DNA of 64,000 nt from Viridibacterium sp035456105. GTDB lineage: Bacteria; Pseudomonadota; Gammaproteobacteria; Burkholderiales; Rhodocyclaceae. Shown here one piece after another: positions 43,948 through 52,951 of the stretch. The position numbers were made by a program, and so were the translations under genes. The notes under the pieces were generated by a model that was not told where the DNA came from, searched no databases, and saw nothing but the letters and a program-made list of their open reading frames with translations. Each line of letters opens with the position of its first letter. Positions within the stretch are counted from its first letter, which is position 1. The DNA lies in the NCBI GenBank assembly GCA_035456105.1, contig DATIDV010000034.1:5933-69932 (forward strand), given 5' to 3'.

Positions 43948-44862
43948 TCAGCCCTGCATCGCCTTCACCGTCTCGCAGACGAGTTCCAGCGCGAGCTGCT
44001 GAGAGCGCGTGCTGGGGCGCAGTGCGCTGGTCGCGCTGAACAAGGGAATCATCAGCACGCTGCCATTGGGCATGGTGATGGGCCGCACCGTGAAATCGGA
44101 GGGGCGGATCGATCTGGCGACGGCGTGGCGCGGCAGGATCGCGCAGCCCGCGCCATCGGCAACGAGGTCCAGGATCGCGGGGACGCCATCAATCTCCAGC
44201 GCAACATCGGGCTGACGGCCAATTGCTGCCATCTCGGTTTCGACAACCATGCGGATGGCATTCGGCCGACTGGGAATCACCAGCGGCAGGGGCGCGACCT
44301 CAGCCAGTGGCAACGCCGCCGGTGGCGGGTCTTCAGCCAGGCCGGGCGGTCGTCGCTCCACGAGTATCAGCTCCTCCGCACCGATCTGCACAAGTTCCAG
44401 CCCCGGTATCGGGCCCGGCTTATAGAGCACGGCGATGTCGATGTGACCGGTCAGCAGACGCTCTTGCAGCGCCACCGAGAGCCCTTCGCTTATAGACAGG
44501 CGCGCCTCAGGCAAACGCTGGCGGAACGCGCGCGTGAGCGGCACGGTCAGCATGCGTGCCACGCTCGGCGGCAACCCCAGCGCAACGCGACCCGCCAGGC
44601 CCCCACGCATCAGCGCCAGTTCTTCACGCGCACGCGCGACCTGATGAAGGATGCCGCGTCCATGCTCCAGCAAGAGCTTGCCGGCCTCGGTCGTCGTGGC
44701 GCCGCGACCGTTCCGCGTCAGCAGGGTCTGGCGCAATTCCACTTCAAGCAAACGCACCTGACGGCTCAGCGCGGGCTGGGCGATGTCCAGCGCCAGGGCT
44801 GCGCGTGTGAAGCTGCCGAGCTCTGCCACGCGCACAAAATATTCGAGTTGTTTCAGGTCCAT
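43948..44862 (-). CDS. LysR-type transcriptional regulator
   Basis: 304 aa. The winged helix-turn-helix at the N-terminus (MDLKQLEYFVRVAELGSFTR, IAQPALSRQVRLLE) and an effector-binding domain of the NAC/Cbl-like type (RVALGLPPSVARMLT, DIAVLYKPGPIPGLELV). The start is ATG 44862; the longer frame upstream is not LysR-like. It is divergent from the protocatechuate 4,5-cleavage operon with a 272-base shared promoter region, the classic place for its regulator. Effector not known; a pathway intermediate is likely. Confidence 0.9.
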   Translation of the reverse strand: MDLKQLEYFVRVAELGSFTRAALALDIAQPALSRQVRLLEVELRQTLLTRNGRGATTTEAGKLLLEHGRGILHQVARAREELALMRGGLAGRVALGLPPSVARMLTVPLTRAFRQRLPEARLSISEGLSVALQERLLTGHIDIAVLYKPGPIPGLELVQIGAEELILVERRPPGLAEDPPPAALPLAEVAPLPLVIPSRPNAIRMVVETEMAAIGRQPDVALEIDGVPAILDLVADGAGCAILPRHAVARSIRPSDFTVRPITMPNGSVLMIPLFSATSALRPSTRSQQLALELVCETVKAMQG

Positions 44863-44910
44863 CTTGGGTCCATAAGTCACTGTTCTTCGACGAGCCCAGG
44901 GCAGAAGGCT

Positions 44911-44940
44911 TGGCATCCCGGTGAAAGCCGGGACGACGGA
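44911..44940. repeat. Single interspersed hairpin element
   Basis: CATCCCGGTGAAAGCCGGGACGACGG, with CCCGG/CCGGG stem, is a relative of the repeat pairs at 48541 and 49941. Lies in the LysR/lig promoter region. Confidence 0.45.
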
Positions 44941-45134
44941 AATTCTAGAGTGCCCCGCCAAACCCTCTCCCGACACGTAGGGGTTTTCCTGCATATCTCC
45001 CCATCAGTTATATCATTTTGTTCTAGCAGATAGTCGCCCCCCCTGCTTTCGGCACATCTGGCGGACTCGCACAATGCCCCACACATTTGGCCCATGGCCA
45101 ACACCCCAACAGCAGCACTTCCTTGAGAGGGCGT

Positions 45135-45833
45135 ATGCAAGGCAGCACGAAAATGTCCGGCGTCTCATCGATGGCAACGCGCTTGCTGCTCGCAGACATG
45201 ACGCAAGCATTTTCTTCACTCACGGCACTCGATGTGAGCTTCACATCGATCGGTGGCGTCGATGCCGTAAAACGGATGCAGGCCGGCGAACGCTTTGATG
45301 TGGTGGTGCTTGCGCGCGATGCCATCGACAAGCTCGAAGCGTCGGGCCATGTATTGGCAGGCAGCCGCCGCGACTGGGTGCATTCAAGCGTGGCGATTGC
45401 AATGCGTGCGGATGCCCCGCGCATCTCAGTCGATAGCGAGACGGCCTTGCGCCGTGCAGTACTGGAACACAAGGTGGGTTATTCGACGGGGCCCAGCGGC
45501 ACCGCCCTGCTCCAGCTCTTCGAACGCTGGGGTATTCAGGAAGAGATGCGCGAACGTCTCGTGCAGGCGCCTGCCGGCGTCTCGGTTGCAAATCTTGTTG
45601 CGGATGGACGTGTCGATCTGGGCTTTCAGCAACTGAGCGAATTGACGAATGTGCCGGGTGTGCATGTGCTCGGTTTGATGCCACGGGGCTGCGAAATCAT
45701 TTCGACGTTTTCCACGGCCATCGGCGCGGCATCGACGTGCCAGAGCGAAGTGCGGGAGTTCCTGACCTTCATGCACTCGACGGATGCTGCAGAAATCGTG
45801 AATCGACATGGCATGTCGCTCGTACAACACTAA
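45135..45833 (+). CDS. Substrate-binding-domain protein (ModA/SBP type) without a signal peptide
   Basis: 232 aa. Resembles a type II periplasmic binding protein of the molybdate/extracellular family: GGVDAVKRMQAGERFDVVVL, VHSSVAIAMRADAPRISVDS, GYSTGPSGTALLQLFERWGI, VADGRVDLGFQQLSEL. The N-terminus (MQGSTKMSGVSSMATRLLLA) is not a secretion signal, so it may be cytoplasmic and sense or bind a small pathway acid. First gene facing the LysR regulator and 11 bases before ligJ, hence part of the operon. Start chosen by the GAGAGGG site; the 45087 alternative adds a low-complexity stretch. Confidence 0.75.
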   Translation: MQGSTKMSGVSSMATRLLLADMTQAFSSLTALDVSFTSIGGVDAVKRMQAGERFDVVVLARDAIDKLEASGHVLAGSRRDWVHSSVAIAMRADAPRISVDSETALRRAVLEHKVGYSTGPSGTALLQLFERWGIQEEMRERLVQAPAGVSVANLVADGRVDLGFQQLSELTNVPGVHVLGLMPRGCEIISTFSTAIGAASTCQSEVREFLTFMHSTDAAEIVNRHGMSLVQH

Positions 45834-45844
45834 AAGGACGTTTC

Positions 45845-46870
45845 ATGATCATCGACTGCCACGGCCACTACACCACCGCTCCCAAGGCGCTGGAAGAATG
45901 GCGCAACCGCCAGATCGCCGGCATCAAGGACCCGGCGCTGATGCCTGCCGTTCGCGAGCTGAAGATCTCAGACGACGAGCTGCGCGAGTCCATCGAGGCC
46001 AACCAGCTGCGCCTGATGCGTGAGCGCGGCTCGGACCTGACGATCTTCTCGCCGCGCGCAAGCTTCATGGCGCATCACATCGGCGACTTCCAGGTGTCAT
46101 CCACCTGGGCGGCGATCTGCAATGAGCTGTGCCATCGTGTCGCGCAGCTCTTCCCGGACAACTTCATCGGCGCGGCCATGCTGCCGCAATCGCCGGGCGT
46201 CGATCCGAAAACCTGCATCGCCGAGCTGGAAAAGTGCGTGAAGGACTATGGCTTCGTCGCCATCAACCTCAACCCGGACCCTTCCGGTGGGCACTGGAAA
46301 GAGCCGCCACTCACCGACCGTCACTGGTATCCCATCTACGAGAAGATGGTCGAGTACGACATACCGGCGATGGTGCATGTCAGCACCAGTTGCAATGCCT
46401 GCTTCCACACGACTGGCGCGCACTACCTCAATGCCGACACCACGGCTTTCATGCAGTGCCTCACTGGTGATCTGTTCAAGGATTTCCCGACGCTGAAGTT
46501 CGTGATCCCGCATGGCGGCGGCGCGGTGCCTTATCACTGGGGGCGCTTCCGTGGTCTGGCGCAAGAGCTGAAGAAACCACTGTTGCAGGATCACCTGCTC
46601 AACAACATCTTTTTCGACACCTGCGTCTATCACCAGCCCGGCGTCGACCTGCTGACCAAAGTGATTCCGGTCGACAACATCCTGTTCGCCAGCGAGATGA
46701 TCGGCGCAGTGCGCGGCATCGACCCGGAAACGGGCAACTACTACGACGACACGAAGCGCTACATCGATGCTGCCAGCATCGAGCCGGAAGCACGCTACAA
46801 GATCTATGAAGGCAATGCGCGCCGCGTGTATCCACGACTGGATGCGGCGCTCAAGGCTCGCAACAAATAG
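45845..46870 (+). CDS. ligJ: 4-oxalomesaconate hydratase
   Basis: 341 aa, the length of Sphingobium LigJ. Zinc-dependent amidohydrolase-fold enzyme hydrating 4-oxalomesaconate to 4-carboxy-4-hydroxy-2-oxoadipate. Metal-binding MIIDCHGHYTT at the start, a DLTIFSPRASFMAHH region, and HGGGAVPYHWGRFRGLAQ are family marks. AAGGA upstream of ATG 45845. Operon order here is ligJ-ligK-ligI-ligA-ligB-ligC. Confidence 0.93.
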   Translation: MIIDCHGHYTTAPKALEEWRNRQIAGIKDPALMPAVRELKISDDELRESIEANQLRLMRERGSDLTIFSPRASFMAHHIGDFQVSSTWAAICNELCHRVAQLFPDNFIGAAMLPQSPGVDPKTCIAELEKCVKDYGFVAINLNPDPSGGHWKEPPLTDRHWYPIYEKMVEYDIPAMVHVSTSCNACFHTTGAHYLNADTTAFMQCLTGDLFKDFPTLKFVIPHGGGAVPYHWGRFRGLAQELKKPLLQDHLLNNIFFDTCVYHQPGVDLLTKVIPVDNILFASEMIGAVRGIDPETGNYYDDTKRYIDAASIEPEARYKIYEGNARRVYPRLDAALKARNK

Positions 46871-46892
46871 ATCAACGAGAAAGGAGGACGCA

Positions 46893-47588
46893 ATGAGTCC
46901 ATTGATGAATCAGCTGGGCGTCGTCAAACGCAAGATCGTGCGCACCGACGCGGCAGCAGTCGAAAAACTCTCACGCTTCGGCGTCGCGACGATTCACGAA
47001 GCCATGGGCCGCGTCGGCCTGATGAAGACTTACATGCGCCCAGCCTATCCCGGCGCGCGCATCTGCGGCACAGCGGTGACCATCCTGCTGCAGCCCGGTG
47101 ACAACTGGATGATGCATGTCGCGGCTGAGCAATTGCGGCCGGGCGATGTGGCCGTAGCCGCCTGCACGACCGACAACACCGACGGCTTCTTCGGCGACCT
47201 GCTGGCGACCTCATTCAAAGCGCGCGGCGCACGCGGCCTGATCATCGACGGCGGTGTGCGTGATGTCGATGAACTGCAGAAGATGGACTTTCCGGTCTTC
47301 TCGCGTGCCATCAATGCCAAGGGCACGATCAAGGCCACGCTGGGCTCGGTGAACATTCCGGTGGTCTGCGCGGGCGCGCTGGTCACGCCAGGCGACGTGG
47401 TGATTGCAGATGCCGATGGCATCGTCGTCGTGCCCGCGGCCATGGCACAACAGGTTGCCGATGCCGCTGAAGCACGCGAGAACCTCGAAGGCGAGAAGCG
47501 CGCGAAGTTCGCGGCGGGCGTGCTGGGCCTTGACCTCTACAAGATGCGCGAGCCGCTTGAAAAAGCCGGCCTCAAGTACATCGACTGA
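46893..47588 (+). CDS. ligK: 4-carboxy-4-hydroxy-2-oxoadipate aldolase
   Basis: 231 aa, RraA-fold class II aldolase cleaving the hydrated intermediate to pyruvate and oxaloacetate, the last step of the pathway. Visible: FGVATIHEAMGRVGLM, the catalytic loop IIDGGVRDVDELQ with Arg-Asp, and VTPGDVVIADADGIVVVP. AAAGGAGG ribosome site 5 bases before ATG. Metal-dependent. Confidence 0.94.
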   Translation: MSPLMNQLGVVKRKIVRTDAAAVEKLSRFGVATIHEAMGRVGLMKTYMRPAYPGARICGTAVTILLQPGDNWMMHVAAEQLRPGDVAVAACTTDNTDGFFGDLLATSFKARGARGLIIDGGVRDVDELQKMDFPVFSRAINAKGTIKATLGSVNIPVVCAGALVTPGDVVIADADGIVVVPAAMAQQVADAAEARENLEGEKRAKFAAGVLGLDLYKMREPLEKAGLKYID

Positions 47589-47601
47589 ACAGGCGACCGA
47601 A

Positions 47602-48525
47602 ATGACAACATTCGAAAAAACCCCTGACTGGCTCGACTGGTACGACGGCCCGAGCAAACCACAATTCGCGCCACCACCCGGAGCAGTGGATGCGCACTGC
47701 CACGTGTTCGGGCCGGGGGATGAATTTCCCTTTGCGCCAGAGCGCAAATACACCCCCTGCGATGCATCGAAGGCGCAGCTGTTTGCCTTGCGCGATCAGC
47801 TCGGCTTTTCCCGCAACGTGATCGTGCAAGCCACCTGTCACGGCGCCGACAACCGCGCCATGGTGGATGCCTGCATCGCTTCGCAAGGCAAGGCACGCGG
47901 CATCGCCACCGTACGTCGCAGCATCACTGACGAAGAGTTGCAAGCCTTGCATGCCGCCGGAGTACGCGGCGTGCGCTTCAATTTCGTCAAACGCCTGGTC
48001 GACTTCACGCCACGCGACGAGCTGATGGAAATCGCCGAGCGCATCAACAAGCTCGGCTGGCACGTCGTCATCTATTTCGAAGCGCAAGACCTGCCCGAGT
48101 TGTGGAATTTCTTCACGACCCTGCCAACCACCGTGGTGGTCGACCACATGGGGCGGCCCGATGTCAGCAAGCCCATCGACGGCCCCGAATTCGCTCTGTT
48201 TGAACTCTTCATGCGCGAGCATCCCAACGTGTGGAGCAAGGTGAGTTGCCCGGAACGCCTGTCCGTCACGGGGCCACGTGCGCTGGACGGCGAGCGCAAC
48301 GCGTATCGCGATGTCATTCCTTTTGCGCGCCGAATCGTCGAGCAGTTTCCTGACCGCGTGCTGTGGGGCACTGACTGGCCCCACCCGAACCTGAAAGACC
48401 ACATGCCTGATGATGGCCTGCTGGTCGACGTGATTCCGCACATCGCGGTCACACCTGAACTTCAACGCAAGCTCCTGGTGGACAACCCCATGCGTCTGTA
48501 CTGGCCTGAGGAGGTGAAGCGATGA
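47602..48525 (+). CDS. ligI: 2-pyrone-4,6-dicarboxylate hydrolase
   Basis: 307 aa amidohydrolase-superfamily lactonase opening PDC to 4-oxalomesaconate. GAVDAHCHVFGPGDEFPFAP carries the metal-site HxH, and NVIVQATCHGADNRAM, VDHMGRPDVS and LWGTDWPHPN follow in family order. Start ATG 47602 lies 13 bases after ligK. A repeat pair separates it from ligA. Confidence 0.94.
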   Translation: MTTFEKTPDWLDWYDGPSKPQFAPPPGAVDAHCHVFGPGDEFPFAPERKYTPCDASKAQLFALRDQLGFSRNVIVQATCHGADNRAMVDACIASQGKARGIATVRRSITDEELQALHAAGVRGVRFNFVKRLVDFTPRDELMEIAERINKLGWHVVIYFEAQDLPELWNFFTTLPTTVVVDHMGRPDVSKPIDGPEFALFELFMREHPNVWSKVSCPERLSVTGPRALDGERNAYRDVIPFARRIVEQFPDRVLWGTDWPHPNLKDHMPDDGLLVDVIPHIAVTPELQRKLLVDNPMRLYWPEEVKR

Positions 48526-48540
48526 ATGCACACACGCGCC

Positions 48541-48619
48541 CTCATTCCCGCTCAGGCGGGAATCCAGAGTCGCTCACCGCAACCCAACGCCGCTGGATTC
48601 CCGCCTTCGCGGGAATGAC
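48541..48619. repeat. Interspersed repeat pair (inverted hairpins)
   Basis: Two hairpin units face each other: CTCATTCCCGCTCAGGCGGG with AATCCAG, and CTGGATTCCCGCCTTCGCGG with GAATGA. The same type lies before ligC. Typical short intergenic repeat of beta/gammaproteobacteria; sits in the only sizeable gap between ligI and ligA. Confidence 0.75.
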
Positions 48620-48643
48620 GGCAAACAAGAGACAGGTCATCTA

Positions 48644-49054
48644 ATGCCACTCGACAAACCCTACAAGGACGTACCCGGCACGACGATTTTCGATGCCGAG
48701 GAATCGCGCAAGGGCTACTGGCTCAACCAGTTCTGCATGTCGCTGATGCAGGCCGAAAACCGCGAGCGCTTCAAGGCCGATGAACGCGCCTATCTCGATG
48801 AGTGGGCGATGACGGAAGACCAGAAGCTGGCCGTGCTGGCGCGCGATCTGAATCGCTGCATCTCGCTCGGCGGCAACATCTATTTTCTCGCCAAGATCGG
48901 CGCCACCGACGGCAAGAGCTTCCAGCAGATGGCGGGCAGCATGACCGGCATGTCGGAGGAGGCCTATCGCGAAATGATGATCAAGGGCGGCCGCCCCATC
49001 GAGGGCAATCGCTACCAGCACGAGTGGGACGCAAAGAAAAAGGAGCAACAGTAA
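48644..49054 (+). CDS. ligA: Protocatechuate 4,5-dioxygenase alpha subunit
   Basis: 136 aa small helical subunit that caps the LigB active site. DVPGTTIFDAEESRKGYWLN, FCMSLMQAENRERFKADERA and GNIYFLAKIGATDGKSF are typical. The stop codon overlaps the ligB start by one base (TAATG), which couples synthesis of the two subunits in equal amounts. Confidence 0.95.
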   Translation: MPLDKPYKDVPGTTIFDAEESRKGYWLNQFCMSLMQAENRERFKADERAYLDEWAMTEDQKLAVLARDLNRCISLGGNIYFLAKIGATDGKSFQQMAGSMTGMSEEAYREMMIKGGRPIEGNRYQHEWDAKKKEQQ

Positions 49055-49920
49055 TGGCCCGCATCACAGCCAGCGTTTTCACCTCGCACGTGCCCGCCAT
49101 CGGCGCGGCGATGGATCTGGGCAAGACGCAAGAAGCCTACTGGCAACCGCTGTTCGCCGGCTATGAGTACAGCCGCCAGTGGCAGCGCGACAACAAGCCC
49201 GACGTGGTCTTCCTCGTTTACAACGACCACGCCAATGCCTTCAGCCTGGACTTCATCCCGACCTTCGCGCTCGGCACCGCGGCACACTACCCGGTCGCCG
49301 ACGAAGGCTGGGGCCCACGTCCGGTGCCTGCCGCAGAAGGCCACGCCGAATTGGCCGCACATATCGCGCAGAGCGTGATCCAGGAGGACTTCGATCTCAC
49401 CCTCGTCAATCGCATGCCGATCGACCACGGCTTCACCGTGCCGCTGTCGCTGATGTGCGGTGAGACGCCACCTGACGGCAAATGGCCGTTCAAGGTGATT
49501 CCGTTCGCCGTCAATGTCGTGCAGTACCCGGTGCCTTCGGGCCGCCGCTGTTTCCAGATCGGCCAAGCAATTCGCCGCGCCATCGAGTCGTATGACGAAG
49601 ACATCAACGTGCACATCTGGGGCACGGGCGGCATGACGCACCAGTTGCAGGGGCCGCGTGCGGGCCTCATCAACCGCGAATGGGACAACGCCTTCCTCGA
49701 CCGCCTCATCGCCGACCCGGCAAGTCTCGCGCAGACACCGCACATCGAGTACGTGCGCGAAGCCGGCTCGGAAGGGATTGAACTCGTCATGTGGCTGATC
49801 GCGCGCGGCGCAATGGCAGACGTGACCGGCGGCCCTGCCCCCATCGTCAAGCATCGCTTCTATCACGTGCCGGCCTCGAATACAGCGGTGGGTCATTTGA
49901 TTCTGGAGGAAGCCAAGTGA
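49054..49920 (+). CDS. ligB: Protocatechuate 4,5-dioxygenase beta subunit
   Basis: 288 aa catalytic type II extradiol dioxygenase; with LigA it cleaves protocatechuate between C4 and C5 to 4-carboxy-2-hydroxymuconate semialdehyde. Iron ligands are expected at His12 (FTSHVPAIG), His59 (YNDHANAF) and the Glu in AGSEGIELVMW; the base His is in IWGTGGMTHQLQG. AAGGAG lies upstream within the end of ligA. Confidence 0.95.
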   Translation: MARITASVFTSHVPAIGAAMDLGKTQEAYWQPLFAGYEYSRQWQRDNKPDVVFLVYNDHANAFSLDFIPTFALGTAAHYPVADEGWGPRPVPAAEGHAELAAHIAQSVIQEDFDLTLVNRMPIDHGFTVPLSLMCGETPPDGKWPFKVIPFAVNVVQYPVPSGRRCFQIGQAIRRAIESYDEDINVHIWGTGGMTHQLQGPRAGLINREWDNAFLDRLIADPASLAQTPHIEYVREAGSEGIELVMWLIARGAMADVTGGPAPIVKHRFYHVPASNTAVGHLILEEAK

Positions 49921-49940
49921 GCGTCCAGCCAACCACACTT

Positions 49941-50026
49941 CCGTCATTCCCGCGCACGCGGGAATCCAGTGTCTTTTTCGTCGCGCGCATCAAGTCGCAG
50001 GATTCCCGCGTTCGCGGGAATGACGG
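49941..50026. repeat. Interspersed repeat pair (inverted hairpins)
   Basis: CCGTCATTCCCGCGCACGCG with GGAATCCAG, and CAGGATTCCCGCGTTCGCGG with GAATGACGG, about 30 bases apart. Same family as 48541-48619; together the two elements flank ligAB. Confidence 0.75.
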
Positions 50027-50041
50027 CAAGGGAGAGTGCTG

Positions 50042-51004
50042 ATGTCCTCCACGATCAAAGTCGCCCTCGCCGGCGCAGGCGCTTTCGGCATCAAGCACCT
50101 CGACGGCATAAACAACATCGACGGGGTGGAAGTCGTATCGCTGGTCAGCCGCGAGCTCGACAAGACACGCGAGGTCGCCGCGAAGTACGGCATCGGCCAC
50201 TGTACGACCGAGCTCGCCGACAGCCTCGCGCTGCCGGAAGTCGATGCGGTGATCCTGTGCACGCCCACGCAGATGCACGCGGCGCAGGCGCAAGCCTGTT
50301 TGCGTGCGGGCAAGCACGTGCAGGTGGAAATTCCGCTCGCCGATTCGCTTGCTGACGCACAGGCCGTCGTCGCGCTACAGAAACAAACCGGCCTCGTCGC
50401 GATGTGTGGCCACACTCGCCGCTTCAACCCGAGCCACCAGTTCGTGCACAAGAAAATCACGGCCGGCGAATTCAACATCCAGCAGATGGATGTGCAGACC
50501 TATTTCTTCCGCCGCACCAACATGAATGCGCTGGGTCAGGCACGCAGCTGGACGGACCACTTGCTGTGGCATCACGCGGCGCACACGGTGGACTTGTTCG
50601 CGTATCAGGCCGGCAGCCCCATCGTGCAGGCCAATGCGATCCAGGGGCCGATTTCGCCGACGCTGGGTATTGCCATGGACATGTCGATCCAGCTCAAGGC
50701 GGCCAATGGCGCGATCTGCACGCTGAGCCTGTCGTTCAACAACGATGGCCCGCTCGGCACATTCTTCCGCTACATCGGCGACAGCGCGACCTACATCGCA
50801 CGCTACGACGACCTTTTCAACGGCAAGGAAGAGAAACTCGACGTGTCGCACGTCGATGTCTCGATGAATGGCATCGAGTTGCAGGACCGCGAGTTCTTCG
50901 CCGCGATTCGTGAAGGGCGTGAGCCCAATGCCAGCGTGGCGCAGGTACTGCCCTGCTACGAAGTACTGCACAAGCTTGAGCAACAACTACAGGCGGCGGG
51001 CTGA
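50042..51004 (+). CDS. ligC: 4-carboxy-2-hydroxymuconate-6-semialdehyde dehydrogenase
   Basis: 320 aa NADP-dependent Gfo/Idh/MocA-type enzyme oxidising the ring-cleavage product (in its hemiacetal form) to 2-pyrone-4,6-dicarboxylate. Rossmann motif VALAGAGAFGIKHLDGI, the EIPLADSLADA segment and AMCGHTRRFNPSHQFV are visible. GTG 50036 is in frame, but ATG 50042 is standard. Last of the lig genes; a TRAP transporter follows. Confidence 0.95.
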   Translation: MSSTIKVALAGAGAFGIKHLDGINNIDGVEVVSLVSRELDKTREVAAKYGIGHCTTELADSLALPEVDAVILCTPTQMHAAQAQACLRAGKHVQVEIPLADSLADAQAVVALQKQTGLVAMCGHTRRFNPSHQFVHKKITAGEFNIQQMDVQTYFFRRTNMNALGQARSWTDHLLWHHAAHTVDLFAYQAGSPIVQANAIQGPISPTLGIAMDMSIQLKAANGAICTLSLSFNNDGPLGTFFRYIGDSATYIARYDDLFNGKEEKLDVSHVDVSMNGIELQDREFFAAIREGREPNASVAQVLPCYEVLHKLEQQLQAAG

Positions 51005-51046
51005 TTCAGCCAGTTCGTCTCATCCATAAAAATAACGGAGACAATT

Positions 51047-51571
51047 TTGAATACACCATTAAGCGACGCCACGCATGATCGCGTGATCGATCGCCTCTGC
51101 GACATCAGTGCTGCCATCGGGGGCGCAGTGCTGGTCGCCATTGCCTGCGTGACGGTAGTCAGTGTCATCGGGCGCGCCTTCTTTTCACATCCCATTCTGG
51201 GTGACATCGAGCTCGTCCAACTTGGCAGTGCCGTCGTCGTCGCTTCCTTTCTGCCTTACACGCAACATCGCCGCGCCAACATCATGGTGGACTTCTTCAC
51301 CTCCGGCGCCGCGCTGCGCACGCAGCGTTTCATGGATACCTTCGGCACATTCCTCTATACGCTTGTCATGGCACTGATCTTGTGGCGCGTCGCCGTCGGC
51401 GGCATTGACATCAAGGCGGCAGGCGAGCGTTCGATGCTGATGGACATCCCGCTGTGGTGGCCCTACACGTTGATGCTGCCGGGCCTCGCGCTGAGCGTCG
51501 CGGTCGGCATACGACAAATATTCTGGCAATGGCATCACTCGGCCCGCACCGAAGCAAGGGAGGTCGCATGA
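51047..51571 (+). CDS. dctQ: TRAP transporter small permease (DctQ type)
   Basis: 174 aa with four membrane helices and the family segment EDIELVQ-like GDIELVQLGSAVVVASFLPY. TTG start with GGAG seven bases upstream. It overlaps the large permease start (ATGA). With its two neighbours it forms a sodium-coupled carboxylate importer; position after ligC suggests an aromatic or dicarboxylic acid substrate. Confidence 0.9.
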   Translation: MNTPLSDATHDRVIDRLCDISAAIGGAVLVAIACVTVVSVIGRAFFSHPILGDIELVQLGSAVVVASFLPYTQHRRANIMVDFFTSGAALRTQRFMDTFGTFLYTLVMALILWRVAVGGIDIKAAGERSMLMDIPLWWPYTLMLPGLALSVAVGIRQIFWQWHHSARTEAREVA

Positions 51572-52890
51572 GCACCATGTCCATCGGCCTCTCGGTCTTC
51601 GCCATGATGCTGGTATTGATGGCGATCCGCGTGCCCATCGCGATCTCCATGTTCGTGCCGGGGGCCGTGGGTTATCTCATGCTGTCCGGCTGGCATCCGT
51701 TGCTGGCGCACATCAAGGGCGCCGTGTATGGGCGCGTATCGGTGTATGACCTGTCGGTCATTCCGCTGTTCATGCTGATGGGTGCCTTTGCCGTTCAGGG
51801 TGGCCTGTCGAAAGCGCTGTTCGATTTTGCAAATTCGCTGCTCGGTCGCTTCAAGGGCGGCATGGCCATGGCGGGCATCCTCGCCTGTGCGGCCTTCGGT
51901 TCGATCTCCGGCAGCACGGTAGCGACGACTGCAACGATTGCCCAAGTGGCATATCCGGAAATGCGCCGCATCGGCTACAACGGACGTCTTGCGACGGCGG
52001 TGCTGGCCACCGGCGGCACCATGGGGGTCTTGCTGCCACCTTCCGTGACGCTGATGGTCTACGCGATCCTAACCGAGCAGAACATCACCAAGATGTTCCT
52101 CGCGGCCTATGTGCCCGCACTGCTGGCCGCCATCGGCTATCTGCTGGCCATTATCGTGATGGTGCGCGTGAACCCCGAGCAGGCCCCTCCCGCACGTGCG
52201 GCTTCGGCAAGCGAAGTGATGCGGGCGGCCAGCAAGGTGTGGCCGATCCTGGCGATCTTCCTGGTGGTCTTCGGCGGCATTTACGGTGGCTTGTTCACCG
52301 CGACGGAAGGCGCTGCCATCGGCAACATTCTGACCTTTGTCATCACGCTGCTCCGTGGCGACATGGATCGCTCGCGCTTCATTACCGCCGTGCGCAGCGC
52401 CGCGCAAACCAGCGGCATGATCTTCATGATCTTCCTCGGGGCGGACATGATCAACGCCGCCCTCGCGCTATCGCAGTTGCCGTCGCAACTGGCCGAACTC
52501 GTGGCGCATATGCAGATCTCGCCCGTGATCGTGATGGCGTGTGTGATGCTGTTCTACGTCGTGCTCGGCTGTGTGATGGACGAGATGTCGATGATCCTGC
52601 TGACGGTGCCGACGCTGTTCCCCGTGATCATGGGCATGGATTTCTTCGGCCTCGTGCCCGCCGACAAGGCGCTGTGGTTCGGCATCCTGATTCTCACCGT
52701 GTGCGAGATCGGCATGATCTTCCCGCCGGTGGGATTGAACGTCTACATCATGAACGGGCTCGCCAAGGATGTGCCCATGTCCGAAACCTACAAGGGCGTC
52801 ATCCCGTTTCTCGTTACCGACGCCATCCGCCTTTCACTGCTGGTCATGTTCCCGACGCTCACGCTGTGGCTCGTGCATCGGCTCATGTAG
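51568..52890 (+). CDS. dctM: TRAP transporter large permease (DctM type)
   Basis: 440 aa, about 12 helices. Segments such as PLFMLMGAFAVQGGLSKALF, ACAAFGSISGSTVATTATIA and GGTMGVLLPPSVTLMVYAIL are DctM hallmarks. Strong AAGGGAGGT ribosome site. Membrane partner of the DctQ and DctP proteins beside it. Confidence 0.93.
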   Translation: MSTMSIGLSVFAMMLVLMAIRVPIAISMFVPGAVGYLMLSGWHPLLAHIKGAVYGRVSVYDLSVIPLFMLMGAFAVQGGLSKALFDFANSLLGRFKGGMAMAGILACAAFGSISGSTVATTATIAQVAYPEMRRIGYNGRLATAVLATGGTMGVLLPPSVTLMVYAILTEQNITKMFLAAYVPALLAAIGYLLAIIVMVRVNPEQAPPARAASASEVMRAASKVWPILAIFLVVFGGIYGGLFTATEGAAIGNILTFVITLLRGDMDRSRFITAVRSAAQTSGMIFMIFLGADMINAALALSQLPSQLAELVAHMQISPVIVMACVMLFYVVLGCVMDEMSMILLTVPTLFPVIMGMDFFGLVPADKALWFGILILTVCEIGMIFPPVGLNVYIMNGLAKDVPMSETYKGVIPFLVTDAIRLSLLVMFPTLTLWLVHRLM

Positions 52891-52951
52891 TACCACTCGA
52901 GGCAGCAACACCCGCTCACTACCCGTACCACACCCCATAGAGGAGACAATC

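Noticed and set aside
47572..48531. Long antisense open frame across ligI
   Set aside because: Same codon-bias shadow; the sense frame has complete family motifs.
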